Assembly (NCBI GenBank): GCA_003153015.1
Contig: PMBS01000287.1
Span: forward strand, 8,704-47,132
Source of the DNA: Myxococcales bacterium
GTDB taxonomy: Bacteria > Myxococcota_A > Polyangia > Fen-1088
Length of the DNA stretch: 38,429 nucleotides
Direction of reading: 5' to 3'
Part shown: positions 24,551-32,783 of the stretch, piece after piece
How positions within the stretch are numbered: the stretch's first letter is position 1
Layout: the number at the start of each line of letters is the position of its first letter
Translations under genes and position numbers: made by a program
Notes under the pieces: model-generated
Seen by the model: the letters and a program-made list of their open reading frames with translations, nothing else
Told to the model about the DNA's origin: nothing
The model's database searches: none

Positions 24551-27004
24551 CTAGTGTATGAAAGCGCCGGTCATGATGAGGGCGGTCAACAAGCCAACCG
24601 TAGCATTGTAGTACGAGTACGGGGTCTTTCCGGCTGCATCGACCGGAGCCATGGTCCCGCGGGTAATCCCATCGAACACGGCCTGGTAGGCATCATTGAG
24701 GAAGGTCTGGTTGCCGCTGGCCATCGCGCCCACTGCAGCCGTACCAAGAATCGAGGAAGAGTTGGGTGCGGTGCCCGACACGGCGCCACCACTTGGCGTG
24801 TACATGTCGAGGACGTAGCCAATTCCGTTCGCCGCGGCAGTGGCAAAGAAGGCGGTATTCTTGGTCGTGTAGGTCTTGGCAGCAGCGGTTCCGTTGAAGC
24901 AGTAGTCCATGCCGATGCGCATCGGGATGCGGTGCGAGTCGTACTGGTAGTCAGTGTCAGTCGGCGCTCCGTTGCTGGCGGCCTGAGTACATGAGCTGCT
25001 GCACCATGCAGGGATGAGGCCGTTGCTTCCGGAAATGGCACCATTGACGGCGTTGAGTGCTGCGGTGGCGACCCCGCCCCAGTCATGGGCGCTATCCACT
25101 GAAGCGAATACCCGGTACATTGATGGTGCGAAGTACGAAGCGTTGGTGATCGCGCCGGTTGGGCTGCCGTAGTTGCTGCCGCCCTTGGGAAGCTTGGTGC
25201 CGCTGCCATCGATATCGCTGGTCCAGATGTCGTTTATCATGGTCGTTGCGGCCGTCTTGTAGCCACCCCAGACCTTGTCCGCCATCCAGAGAGCATAGGC
25301 AGCATCCTCGTCCGCATCGGTAGCCGAGCCGCCCGAGGCAGTGCAACTCCCGCCGCCAGCCGGAATACACCAAGTCATCAGACTGCCGGCTGTGGCGTGG
25401 CTCGTCCAATAGCTGTGCAGACTGTCGAACAAGGTCTGGTCCTTCATGATGGCCGCGATCATCATGCCGTAGGCGATCCCCTCAGAGACGGTGTCGTTGC
25501 CGTTCTCCGGACGAATCACCTTGCCGCCGCTGGCGAAGGTCTTCTTCCATAGGTTGTAGGCGGGCACCAGGAACTTGGCAGATGCATTCGGCCCTTGGGG
25601 CGTCAGGCAGCTACCCATGCTGCCAGCGTTGGCCGGGGGGAAGCCCGTTTGCGTCTGTAGTCCCGCGTCTCCCTTGACGAACTGCACGTCGTCGATCCAC
25701 AGGTCGTAGGTCCCTGCCGTCCCGACCTTTGGGAAACCGGGGTCCTGGTACATCGAGATCTGAATGCCCAGAACGTTCGCCGGAACAAAGGGCTTGGCCT
25801 GGCACTTGCCCCCGCCAGTGCTGCCCGTACAGCCGGTAGAATCGGGAACCCAGCGAGGAATCAAGGTCCCAAAAGGCACGGTGATGGTCTGATAGCTGCT
25901 CGTGATTCCCCCCGGCGTCCAGGGGTCATTCAGCATCTGACCGCGGGTATTGTAGAGATCGATCTTCGTGTTGGCTGCTGTCCCGCCCGCGGTCGTAGGC
26001 TGGTTGTCCTTGGTCAGCATCTCGAAGAAGACGGCTGGCGTGGTGCTGCCCGACTTAATCTTGAAACTGACGCCCGTGTACGCGGTGACATCGTAGGCAT
26101 TGCTGATCTTGTAGTTGGCGGCAGTAGGCGAGAAGGTCGCACCAACCCCGGCGTAGTTGTTGGGGGCGGTGCCAAAGCCGGAGCCCGTGGTGTGTAGCGC
26201 GTACTTGCTGCAAGTGCCGCCGCTAGTATCGGACGCGACCGCGATGGGCTTGCCGTTGTTGAGCGCCGGCGTCTGGCTCATCCCACCCGCAGGGACCGCC
26301 GTAGTGTCCGAGTTCGGGAAGTATACGTACCAGAAGCCTGTCCGCGAGCCCTGCTTGATCATATCGCCCGTGCCTGACTCGAAGTCGGAGATCACATCGG
26401 CCCCGGCGGGGCAGGCGGTATTGCCGCCGCTGCTGGTGGTCGTTCCGCCGCTGGCGTTGCCGCCTTGGCTATTGCCACCGCTGTTGGTGGTGGTGCCGCC
26501 GCTGTTCGTGCCGCCGCTATTCGTGGTGGTGCCGCCGCTGTTCGTGGTGGTGCCGCCGCTGTTCGTGGTGGTGCCGCCGCTGGTGGTGGAGCCGCCCCGG
26601 TTGGTTGCGCCGCCGCTGCTGCTGGTCGTGCCGCCGCTGTTGGAGCCGCCGCTGTTGCTGGTCGTGCCGCCGCCGCTGGTGGTGGTGCCTCCCTTGTTGG
26701 TTGAGCCGCCGCTGTTGGTGGTTGTGCCGCCGCTATTGCTGGTTGTGCCGCCGCTGTTCGAACCGCCGCTGTTCGTGGTGGTGCCGCCGCTGTTGCTGGT
26801 CGTGCCGCCGCTGTTGCTGGTCGTGCCGCCTTTATTGCCGGTGGTGCCGCCGCTGCCGGACGAGCCGCCCGACCCGGTTGAACCTCCGCTGCCGGAGTTG
26901 CCTCCTTGCGCCACGCCGCCGCCCTTGGCGGGCGAGCACCCCAAGGAAGACATGAGAAGCCCCACTGTCAGGGGGATGAGCAGAAAGTACGTTGAGCGGT
27001 GCAT
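24551..27004 (-). CDS. Modular CBM-GH8 endoglucanase lipoprotein
   Basis: An 817-residue protein. ATG 27004 has AAGGAG seven to eight bases upstream; signal with lipobox SSLGC (Cys about 23). A Gly/Ser/Thr/Asn repeat linker of about 165 residues (GGTTSNSGGTTTNSGG) is followed by a carbohydrate-binding sandwich (about 200-450, ending YDLWIDDVQFVKG) and a GH8 alpha/alpha barrel (about 465-817). GH8 motifs: NDTVSEGIAYGMMIA with catalytic E508, SATDADEDAAYALW with D563/D565, FAPSMYRVFA, YDSHRIPMRIG and a C-terminal YYNATVGLLTALI. GH8 enzymes hydrolyse beta-1,4-glucan (also xylan or chitosan) with inversion. With GH6 and the CBM lipoprotein this forms a cellulose-degradation cluster. The linker likely reaches out from the outer membrane. 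Confidence 0.94.
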   Translation of the reverse strand: MHRSTYFLLIPLTVGLLMSSLGCSPAKGGGVAQGGNSGSGGSTGSGGSSGSGGTTGNKGGTTSNSGGTTSNSGGTTTNSGGSNSGGTTSNSGGTTTNSGGSTNKGGTTTSGGGTTSNSGGSNSGGTTSSSGGATNRGGSTTSGGTTTNSGGTTTNSGGTTTNSGGTNSGGTTTNSGGNSQGGNASGGTTTSSGGNTACPAGADVISDFESGTGDMIKQGSRTGFWYVYFPNSDTTAVPAGGMSQTPALNNGKPIAVASDTSGGTCSKYALHTTGSGFGTAPNNYAGVGATFSPTAANYKISNAYDVTAYTGVSFKIKSGSTTPAVFFEMLTKDNQPTTAGGTAANTKIDLYNTRGQMLNDPWTPGGITSSYQTITVPFGTLIPRWVPDSTGCTGSTGGGKCQAKPFVPANVLGIQISMYQDPGFPKVGTAGTYDLWIDDVQFVKGDAGLQTQTGFPPANAGSMGSCLTPQGPNASAKFLVPAYNLWKKTFASGGKVIRPENGNDTVSEGIAYGMMIAAIMKDQTLFDSLHSYWTSHATAGSLMTWCIPAGGGSCTASGGSATDADEDAAYALWMADKVWGGYKTAATTMINDIWTSDIDGSGTKLPKGGSNYGSPTGAITNASYFAPSMYRVFASVDSAHDWGGVATAALNAVNGAISGSNGLIPAWCSSSCTQAASNGAPTDTDYQYDSHRIPMRIGMDYCFNGTAAAKTYTTKNTAFFATAAANGIGYVLDMYTPSGGAVSGTAPNSSSILGTAAVGAMASGNQTFLNDAYQAVFDGITRGTMAPVDAAGKTPYSYYNATVGLLTALIMTGAFIH
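26412..26912 (-). repeat. Low-complexity tandem repeat encoding the GH8 linker
   Basis: About 500 bp of degenerate repeats built on a 21-24-bp unit reading as GGTTTNSG or GGTTSNSG. Several neighbouring units are identical at DNA level, e.g. CCGCCGCTGTTCGTGGTGGTG on the plus strand, repeated around 26505-26580. It is likely to vary in copy number between strains. The opposite strand is also open (VVPPLFVVVPPL), a composition artefact. Confidence 0.85.
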
Positions 27005-27355
27005 GCGAGTTTCTCCTTCCGGCGATAGGGGACAGAAACGTTTCTTGGGCGCGCTGCGCAGTCGATCTGCAATGCGAGATTGAGGATATCCAGCTATCAC
27101 AAACACTCCCGCGCATCCACAGCGAGCTAACAGCTACCACGGGAGGAAGGGGAAAAAACAACTTGGATCGCCTGACGGAGCGGTGTGTCTCCAAGAGCAT
27201 TGCGGTAGCCTGATGCGCCATCGACGGCCCCGTTCCGATAGTGAACGACGAACCGAGGATCAGGGCCAAGTGGAGCAGGAATGGAGTACATTCCCGGCGT
27301 GGGAGGCCGCGAACAGTGCGTCCCGAGCAGCAACTGACGATCCGAACGTAGCACC
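27005..27355. other. Divergent intergenic region between GH8 and GT-C genes
   Basis: 351 bp with no convincing ORF. It contains the GH8 ribosome site (AAGGAG on the minus strand near 27012-27018) and must hold the promoters of both divergent genes. A purine-rich stretch (gggaggaaggggaaaaaac) lies near 27140-27160. I see no clear palindrome or terminator. Confidence 0.5.
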
Positions 27356-29191
27356 GTGACCGCCTTCCTCGTCATGCTGCTGGCCTTGGTCCTTCGGGTG
27401 GGCTGGGTCCTGCTCGTGCCGACCAAACCCGTGGGTGACTTCGCGATGTATGTCGAATCGGCGGCCCACTTGCTCAAATTCGGCTCGCTTGATCCAGAGT
27501 ACATCTTCATGCCCGGGTATGTGCTGCTGCTCGCGGCGGTACAGGCTCTAGGCGGGGGATGGCTGGCCTGCAAGCTCGTGGGTGCGGTAGCGGGCAGCCT
27601 GGCTGCCGGCGCGGTCTACGGGATCACGCGCCGGTTGTGGGAAAGTCGGGCAACCGCGCTGGTGGCCGGGCTGCTGTGCGCGCTCTGGCCGGCCGGCGTG
27701 GCCGCGGCCAGCGTAACCGGCACGGACATGCCAGCAGCAGCGCTCATTGCCTTTGCTTGCTACTTCTTGCTGCGCCACTCGCCCAAGCGGCCCTTCCTTG
27801 CTGCGATACTTTTTGGCGTGTTCATGGGTCTGGCCACATATGTCAGGGCCATTGCCCTGCCCCTTTGCACACTGGCGGTTTTCTGCCTTCGCGCCTCGGG
27901 GCTGGGCTGGAAGTCGGCTTTGCGCAGCACCGTCATTTCCTGCGCGGCGGCCGCGCTGCTGCTCTCGCCCTGGGCCGTGCGCAACCGGCTCCGCTACGGG
28001 GAAACCTTTGTCACTGACAGCCACGGCGGCGAAACCGCACTGGTGGGCGCCAACCCGAACACCGATGGCCGCTATTCGCGCTCGCTGAATCGGATGTTCC
28101 ACGAAGCAACGGGCTACACGACATTGGCCGAACCGCACCGCGAAGCCGATCGCGCTGCGCTTTCCCTGGCCAAACGTTGGGCGCGTTTCGATCCCGCATT
28201 TACCCTTGGCCTGGTTCTCGGCAAAGCCGAGCGGCTGCTGGTTCACGAACGTGCCTTGCTCTACTGGCCGCTCTTCCGTGCCGGCGTACTGCCCGAACCG
28301 GCGCTCAGCTTGGCCAGCCGTTGGCGGTCGGCCATGGAGTCGGTGGTGGACAGCTTCTGGTTGGCAAGTGTGGCGGCTGCGCTGGCCGGCCTGGGCGTTG
28401 CGCTGGCGCGACGGCGCTGGCTAGCCCTAACGCTGCTGCCGTTCATGGTGGTGCTAGCCGGCCTATACGCAGTCATCTTTGCGGACCCGCGCTACCGCCT
28501 GCCCATCAGTGTACTGGTGTTTCCTTTCGCTGCCGGCGGGCTGCACTGGGCGGTCCAGGCGGCTAGGGACTCCATACGCGAGCGTCGGTTTTCACGGGCC
28601 ACGCGCTGGGAGGCCGGCCTTGCGTTGGGCTTGATCGTCATCATCTTCGCGGGCTCTCCCGCGCTGGCTTGGAGCGGCGGCAAGTTGCGCGAGCACCACC
28701 GCTGGGCCGTGCAGGTCTGCCATGTGAACCGAGAGGCACGCCTATGTTCCTGGCGCAGGACTGGCCCGCGTGATGACGATGGAACGCCCTGGGTGCGCGG
28801 CGTGTGGAATGGCGTGGGCCTGGCCATCCCGGCAGCCGTGTCGGATCAGGCACGGGCGATCACTGCTGAAACGGAGTTGGACGTGCCGCCTGGCGACTAC
28901 ACTATCGAGGCATCAGTCGACATCGCGCCGCTGGACGCATCGGCGAGCGTTCCGACAGGCGAATTGAGCGTGCAGGTCGGCGCAGACGCACCTGGCACAA
29001 CCGTCTCGTTGGCCTTGGTGGCGCAAGTCACGCGGGAATCGGGCAGGTTGCTCTTGCGAGCCGAGACTCACCACCAAGGGGGAAAGCTGCCTGTGCGGTT
29101 GCGCATCGCAGTCCCACCAGGCGTACCGCCTACGACGCTGCCGGGCCGGCTTTGGGTGAATGAAATCGCGGTCGTGCCCCTGGCGCGCTAG
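27356..29191 (+). CDS. GT-C family membrane glycosyltransferase (PMT/ArnT-like)
   Basis: 611 residues from GTG 27356. The first helix is followed by a periplasmic loop GDFAMYVESAAHLLKFGSLDPEYIFMPGYVLL, the position where GT-C enzymes carry their catalytic acidic residue. About ten transmembrane helices run to residue 435 (GLLCALWPAGVAAASVTGTD, GVFMGLATYVRAIALPLC, WLALTLLPFMVVLAGLYAV, DPRYRLPISVLVFPFAA). A soluble C-terminal beta-sandwich (about 440-611: VWNGVGLAIPAAV, YTIEASVDIAPL) faces the periplasm. It probably transfers a sugar from a polyprenyl-phosphate donor; acceptor unknown. It is 56 bp upstream of oleA on the same strand; a functional link is unclear. Confidence 0.85.
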   Translation: MTAFLVMLLALVLRVGWVLLVPTKPVGDFAMYVESAAHLLKFGSLDPEYIFMPGYVLLLAAVQALGGGWLACKLVGAVAGSLAAGAVYGITRRLWESRATALVAGLLCALWPAGVAAASVTGTDMPAAALIAFACYFLLRHSPKRPFLAAILFGVFMGLATYVRAIALPLCTLAVFCLRASGLGWKSALRSTVISCAAAALLLSPWAVRNRLRYGETFVTDSHGGETALVGANPNTDGRYSRSLNRMFHEATGYTTLAEPHREADRAALSLAKRWARFDPAFTLGLVLGKAERLLVHERALLYWPLFRAGVLPEPALSLASRWRSAMESVVDSFWLASVAAALAGLGVALARRRWLALTLLPFMVVLAGLYAVIFADPRYRLPISVLVFPFAAGGLHWAVQAARDSIRERRFSRATRWEAGLALGLIVIIFAGSPALAWSGGKLREHHRWAVQVCHVNREARLCSWRRTGPRDDDGTPWVRGVWNGVGLAIPAAVSDQARAITAETELDVPPGDYTIEASVDIAPLDASASVPTGELSVQVGADAPGTTVSLALVAQVTRESGRLLLRAETHHQGGKLPVRLRIAVPPGVPPTTLPGRLWVNEIAVVPLAR

Positions 29192-29247
29192 CCCCAGTCA
29201 AATCTCTTCTCAATGGCCGATAATCCGCTAGAACTGCCACCCCGTTC

Positions 29248-30264
29248 ATGAAGTTCGAAAACGTCTCCATCGTCGGCGTGGCCCATGTGGATGCCCCGCA
29301 CCGCATCCCGTCCGAAGATCTGGACGCGCGGCTGGCCCAGACCTACCGCCGGTTGGGCATGCCTGCCCGGCTTCTGGAAAGCCTGACCGGGGTGAAGGCG
29401 CGCCGGTTCTGGGATGTGCAGACGCAGCCCAGCGACGCGGCCACGCTGGCGGGGCGCAAGGTGATTGCCGACACGGGCGTGGATCCGGCGCACATCGGCG
29501 CGCTCATCAACACCTCGGTGTGCCGCGACTACGTCGAGCCTTCGGTCGCGTGCTTCGTGCACGCCAACCTGGGCCTGCCTGAGACTTGCCTCAACTTCGA
29601 CATCGCCAATGCTTGCCTGGGCTTCATCGACGGCATGCACCTGGTGGGCAACCTGATCGAGCGCGGCCAGATCGAGTATGGCTTGGTCGTCGACGGGGAA
29701 AGCAGCCGCACCGTGGTCGAGGCCACGCTCGCGCGTTTGAGCCTGGGCAGTTGCGATGCGCAGATGCTGCGCGACCAGCTCGCCACCCTGACCGTGGGGT
29801 CGGGCGCCGCAGCCATGATCCTGGCGCACACGCGCTTGGCTCCGGCCGGGCATCATTTCCATGGCGGGACCAGCCTGGCCGCAACCGAGCACAACCAGCT
29901 CTGCCGGGGCCAGCTCGACGTGGGGATCACCGACACGCGCAGCCTGTTGCTGCACGGGGTGGCGCTGGCGCAGCGGACCTGGGCGCAGGCCCAGAAGGAA
30001 CTGGGCTGGAGCGCGGATTCCGTCGATCTGTTTGCCTTGCACCAGGTGAGCGAGCTGCACACGCAGGAGCTGGCCCGCTCGGTCGGCTTCGATCTCGCGA
30101 AGGCTTTTCTCATCTACCCGGAACTGGGCAACGTGGGTCCTGCGTCGGTTCCCATTGTCCTGTCCAAAGCGGTGGAGGCCGAGCGCGTGTCGCCAGGCGA
30201 CCACATCGTGCTTGGCGGCATCGGCAGCGGGCTGAACTGCACGGTGGCGGGCGTGACCTGGTGA
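29248..30264 (+). CDS. oleA: OleA-type thiolase (olefin/beta-ketone biosynthesis; FabH-like)
   Basis: A 338-residue thiolase-fold enzyme that condenses two acyl-CoAs head to head. ALINTSVCRDYVEPSVA contains E97, which matches the catalytic glutamate of OleA rather than FabH. C123 lies in DIANACLGFIDGM, H265 in FALHQVSELH, N295 in LGNVGPAS, and GGIGSGLNC follows near the end. The E-P-S-V-A block and NACLGF favour OleA over 3-oxoacyl-ACP synthase III. It is followed 15 bp later by an OleB-type hydrolase, which supports the assignment. oleC and oleD are not next. Confidence 0.9.
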   Translation: MKFENVSIVGVAHVDAPHRIPSEDLDARLAQTYRRLGMPARLLESLTGVKARRFWDVQTQPSDAATLAGRKVIADTGVDPAHIGALINTSVCRDYVEPSVACFVHANLGLPETCLNFDIANACLGFIDGMHLVGNLIERGQIEYGLVVDGESSRTVVEATLARLSLGSCDAQMLRDQLATLTVGSGAAAMILAHTRLAPAGHHFHGGTSLAATEHNQLCRGQLDVGITDTRSLLLHGVALAQRTWAQAQKELGWSADSVDLFALHQVSELHTQELARSVGFDLAKAFLIYPELGNVGPASVPIVLSKAVEAERVSPGDHIVLGGIGSGLNCTVAGVTW

Positions 30265-30279
30265 AAGCACGCGGTCGTG

Positions 30280-31191
30280 ATGGATCGCTCCCGCGTCCCG
30301 CAGTCGCTGTATCCCTTCGCCGACCACTTTCTTGATCGCGGTGGGCTGCGGCTGCACTACCTCGACGAAGGCCAGGGCGAGCCGGTGGTCATGTTGCACG
30401 GCAACCCTACCTGGTCATTCCATTTCCGCGCGCTGGTGCTGGCCCTGCGCGGTCAGTACCGGGTGGTGGTGCCCGATCACATCGGCATGGGTTTCTCTGA
30501 CAAGCCCAATGATGGCCGATACCGCTACTGTCTGCAGAGTCGCGCCGATGATCTAGTGGCGCTGCTCGACCACCTGGGCCTGGTCCGGGGCGTGACCCTG
30601 ATCATGCACGACTGGGGCGCGATGATTGGCATGGCCTGGGCGGTGCGGTTCCCTGAACGCGTCGCTCGCCTGGTGGTGCTCAACGGCGCGGCCTTTCACG
30701 TGCCACCCGATGCGCACGTGCCCGCGGCGTTGCGCATCGTACGCAATCGCGTGCTCGGAGCGCTGACCCTGCGTAGCTCGGACTTCTTCATCCGTACCGC
30801 CGCGCGCACCTGCTGCACGCGCCAGCCTTTGCCAGCCGAGGTGATCGAGGCCTATCTCGCGCCCTACCCGAACTGGGCCGATCGCATCGCGCTGCTGCGC
30901 TTTCCGCAGGACGTGCCGCTGGTGCCCTCGGACCCTTCCTACAGCCTGGTGAGCGCTATCGAGGCTGGCTTGGCGCAATTTCGGCAAACCCCTGCCATGA
31001 TTTGCTGGGGCGAGCGCGACGTGGTCTTTCCACCAAGGGTACTCGACATCTGGCAAGGGCACTGGCCATGCGCCGAGGTCCACCGCTTCCCCGACTGCGG
31101 CCACTGGGTACTGGAAGACGCGCCCGACGAAATCGCCGCCTGCGTGCGTGCGTTCCTGGGCGCCCCACCCATACCAGCTCAGAACAAATAG
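30280..31191 (+). CDS. oleB: OleB-type alpha/beta hydrolase (beta-lactone decarboxylase)
   Basis: A 303-residue protein (a GTG one codon earlier at 30277 is also possible). It belongs to the haloalkane-dehalogenase-like subgroup: HGNPTWSFHFR (oxyanion/halide-type Asn-Trp), VVPDHIGMGFSDKP, nucleophile D111 in MHDWGAMIGMAWA, acid D247 in WGERDVVFP and H275 in FPDCGHWVLEDAPDEI. In the olefin pathway OleB decarboxylates the beta-lactone made by OleC to a cis-alkene. The assignment rests on the fold plus the tandem oleA; a stand-alone dehalogenase or esterase is the alternative. Confidence 0.85.
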   Translation: MDRSRVPQSLYPFADHFLDRGGLRLHYLDEGQGEPVVMLHGNPTWSFHFRALVLALRGQYRVVVPDHIGMGFSDKPNDGRYRYCLQSRADDLVALLDHLGLVRGVTLIMHDWGAMIGMAWAVRFPERVARLVVLNGAAFHVPPDAHVPAALRIVRNRVLGALTLRSSDFFIRTAARTCCTRQPLPAEVIEAYLAPYPNWADRIALLRFPQDVPLVPSDPSYSLVSAIEAGLAQFRQTPAMICWGERDVVFPPRVLDIWQGHWPCAEVHRFPDCGHWVLEDAPDEIAACVRAFLGAPPIPAQNK

Positions 31192-31222
31192 TCCGTATTA
31201 GAACCCCCTCAGGGCCGAGAGG

Positions 31223-31642
31223 GTGTGCTCGGCGCCGCCGCTTGATGGCGGTGTGATGACGAACGCCTGCGCCACGCGGTACATCTGCGTCCCCGAGAAC
31301 GCTGCCGACCGCGAAGGGGGTGGCTGCAGCCAGGCGTGGCTGAACATGGGCTCCAACTCCTGCTCGGTCACCGTCGTTGCTGTCACGGGCGAGCGACGGA
31401 CGGTAGACGTGCGCCGGTTCTTCACGGGGCACCACACTTGCCGGGCCGGGTGCGGCGGTCGGTGGGTCGACGTTCCGGACTTCGCCACCGATCCCGGAGA
31501 GATCATCGTCACCTTCGCTCTGCCCGACGGAGGATCGGTGAACGACGCCGACGTTGCAACCTGCGAGCCGTCGGCCGACGGCAGCGCGACCTGCTGGGGC
31601 GACGACTCGGCCGGGCCGTCCACTCCCCCGGCAGGCATTTGA
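31223..31642 (+). pseudogene. Doubtful Cys-rich ORF, possibly a decayed secreted protein
   Basis: A 139-codon frame from GTG 31223 without signal peptide or clear ribosome site. It contains eight or more cysteines (ACATRYIC, GSNSCSVTVVAVTG, GHHTCRAGCGGRW, DVATCEP, SATCWGDD) and DPGEIIVTFALPDGG, which reads like the interior of an exported disulfide-rich domain. The complementary strand is also open (31198-31761, 187 codons) with less protein-like composition. It lies in the 640-bp stretch between oleB and the next lipoprotein. I favour a truncated remnant over an active gene. Confidence 0.35.
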
Positions 31643-31829
31643 GTCGGCTTCTTGCCAGGTGCTTGGAAAACCACGGCCCGCGCCTCGTCGGCGCGCCGCC
31701 GCAACGGCGGGGAATCATGGACGTGCAGTTCGTCGTGGACACCGGCGGCGAGGACCGGCAAAATACCAGCCTATCGGTGACGAAGTAGTTCGGTCCATCC
31801 GTCCCACGGATCCTGCCGAGGGAAAGAGC

Positions 31830-32783
31830 ATGCATCGCGCGATCTCGTTCTTGTTGAGTCTACTGGTGGTGCTGTCGTTGAGCGGTTGCCGCACGTTCGT
31901 CGAGTTGAACTCGGATCGATACGTCCCCAACATGCCCGACACGATTCGCGGGTACCAGGGAACTCAACTCTTCCTCCAGGGCTTCGAGAACCGGGCGAAT
32001 GACACCACTATCTTCTACTACTACTCACCCAGCTCGGGCGCCTCCTATGGTGGACCAGTGCTCGCGTCCTATCTCTGGTACAGTTTCCAGAAGGCGCTGC
32101 TGCGACTTGGAATCCATGTCTACGATTCTGCGCCCGGAGTTCCTGTTCCAGAGATGCGACTCGCTTTTTCCTCGTGGAGCGACCAGCATTTTGTGTGCGA
32201 TGTCCAGTTGCTCTTCCCCGGGCAGGCGCCACTGGCCAAGCGATATGATCTTGCCTTCTCCGACCCGGGGGAAGATCCAGACCACATGGAGCTGCGGGCC
32301 TATCGACAGGTCGATCAGATTGTGGGTCGGATCTTCGGCGATCCCGAGTTTGGTGCGGCGTTCCTCCGGGGTCAGCCGCGCTGGCCCGCACAGCCCCCAG
32401 CCTTGTTTCCACCTCCGCCTGTGCCTTCGCCACCCTCACCTGCTCCGTCTGGCTTGGCTCCACCCGAGAAGAATCCAGTGCAGGCGCAGCCGACCGTGAA
32501 GGCGCACGGGGTGGTGCCAGACGCACGGGGTGGTGCCACGGGGAGATGCCCACGGGGTGGTGGCAGACCCCACGGGGTGGTGCCAGACCCCACGGGGTGG
32601 TGCCCCACGGGGTGGTGCCCCCACGGGGTGGTGCCAGACGCTTCCGCCCCCACGGGGTGGTGCCAGACGCTTCCTGAGAGCTTCTTGAGACCCCAGGGTG
32701 GCGTCGGATTCCGGATGGTCCACAACTTTTTCCCGTGGTTGCCGACAACCAGGCATGCCACGACCGCTGCGCTTCGTCCCTGA
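31830..32783 (+). CDS. Lipoprotein with a repeat-encoded C-terminus
   Basis: A 317-residue protein. GAGGGAAAG precedes ATG 31830. Signal and lipobox SLSGC (Cys about 20). The conserved-looking part is about residues 20-190: NSDRYVPNMPDTIRGYQG, LFLQGFENRANDTTIFYYYS, LWYSFQKALLRLGIHVYDS, RLAFSSWSDQHFVCDVQLLFPG, VDQIVGRIFGDPEFG. I do not recognise the family. A Pro-rich stretch follows (PPALFPPPPVPSPPSP). The last 90 codons run through a G-rich DNA repeat array and read as low-complexity HGVVPD/TGWCP, so the native end was probably near residue 220. The 3' end overlaps the transposase start by 29 bp. Confidence 0.65.
   Translation: MHRAISFLLSLLVVLSLSGCRTFVELNSDRYVPNMPDTIRGYQGTQLFLQGFENRANDTTIFYYYSPSSGASYGGPVLASYLWYSFQKALLRLGIHVYDSAPGVPVPEMRLAFSSWSDQHFVCDVQLLFPGQAPLAKRYDLAFSDPGEDPDHMELRAYRQVDQIVGRIFGDPEFGAAFLRGQPRWPAQPPALFPPPPVPSPPSPAPSGLAPPEKNPVQAQPTVKAHGVVPDARGGATGRCPRGGGRPHGVVPDPTGWCPTGWCPHGVVPDASAPTGWCQTLPESFLRPQGGVGFRMVHNFFPWLPTTRHATTAALRP
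32505..32664 (+). repeat. Array of CACGGGGTGGTGCC repeats upstream of the RAYT gene
   Basis: Eight close copies start at 32505, 32524, 32551, 32571, 32591, 32606, 32622 and 32651, with one degenerate copy at 32537. Spacing varies from about 15 to 29 bp. The sequences between copies are short and related (AGAC, AGACGCTTCCGCC), so this is not a CRISPR. The core holds GTGG, a tetranucleotide type recognised by some REP transposases. All copies are on the plus strand, reading towards the transposase. Confidence 0.9.

Noticed and set aside
26157-27083. Plus-strand 308-codon ORF rich in Val/Pro
   Set aside because: Mirror of the GH8 linker repeat; the minus-strand frame has a signal peptide, ribosome site and known domains.
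29248-30264. Assignment as FabH (fatty acid initiation)
   Set aside because: The EPSVA glutamate and adjacent OleB-type hydrolase fit OleA better; no acyl carrier protein or other fab genes are nearby.
29188-30399. Minus-strand 403-codon ORF opposite oleA
   Set aside because: A GC-codon shadow; the plus strand has all OleA catalytic residues.
31198-31761. Minus-strand 187-codon ORF in the oleB-lipoprotein gap
   Set aside because: No domain, signal or ribosome site; the opposite frame is slightly more protein-like, and neither is convincing.
32505-32664. Possible CRISPR array
   Set aside because: Units are only 14 bp, spacing is irregular and the sequences between units are short and related; no cas genes nearby.
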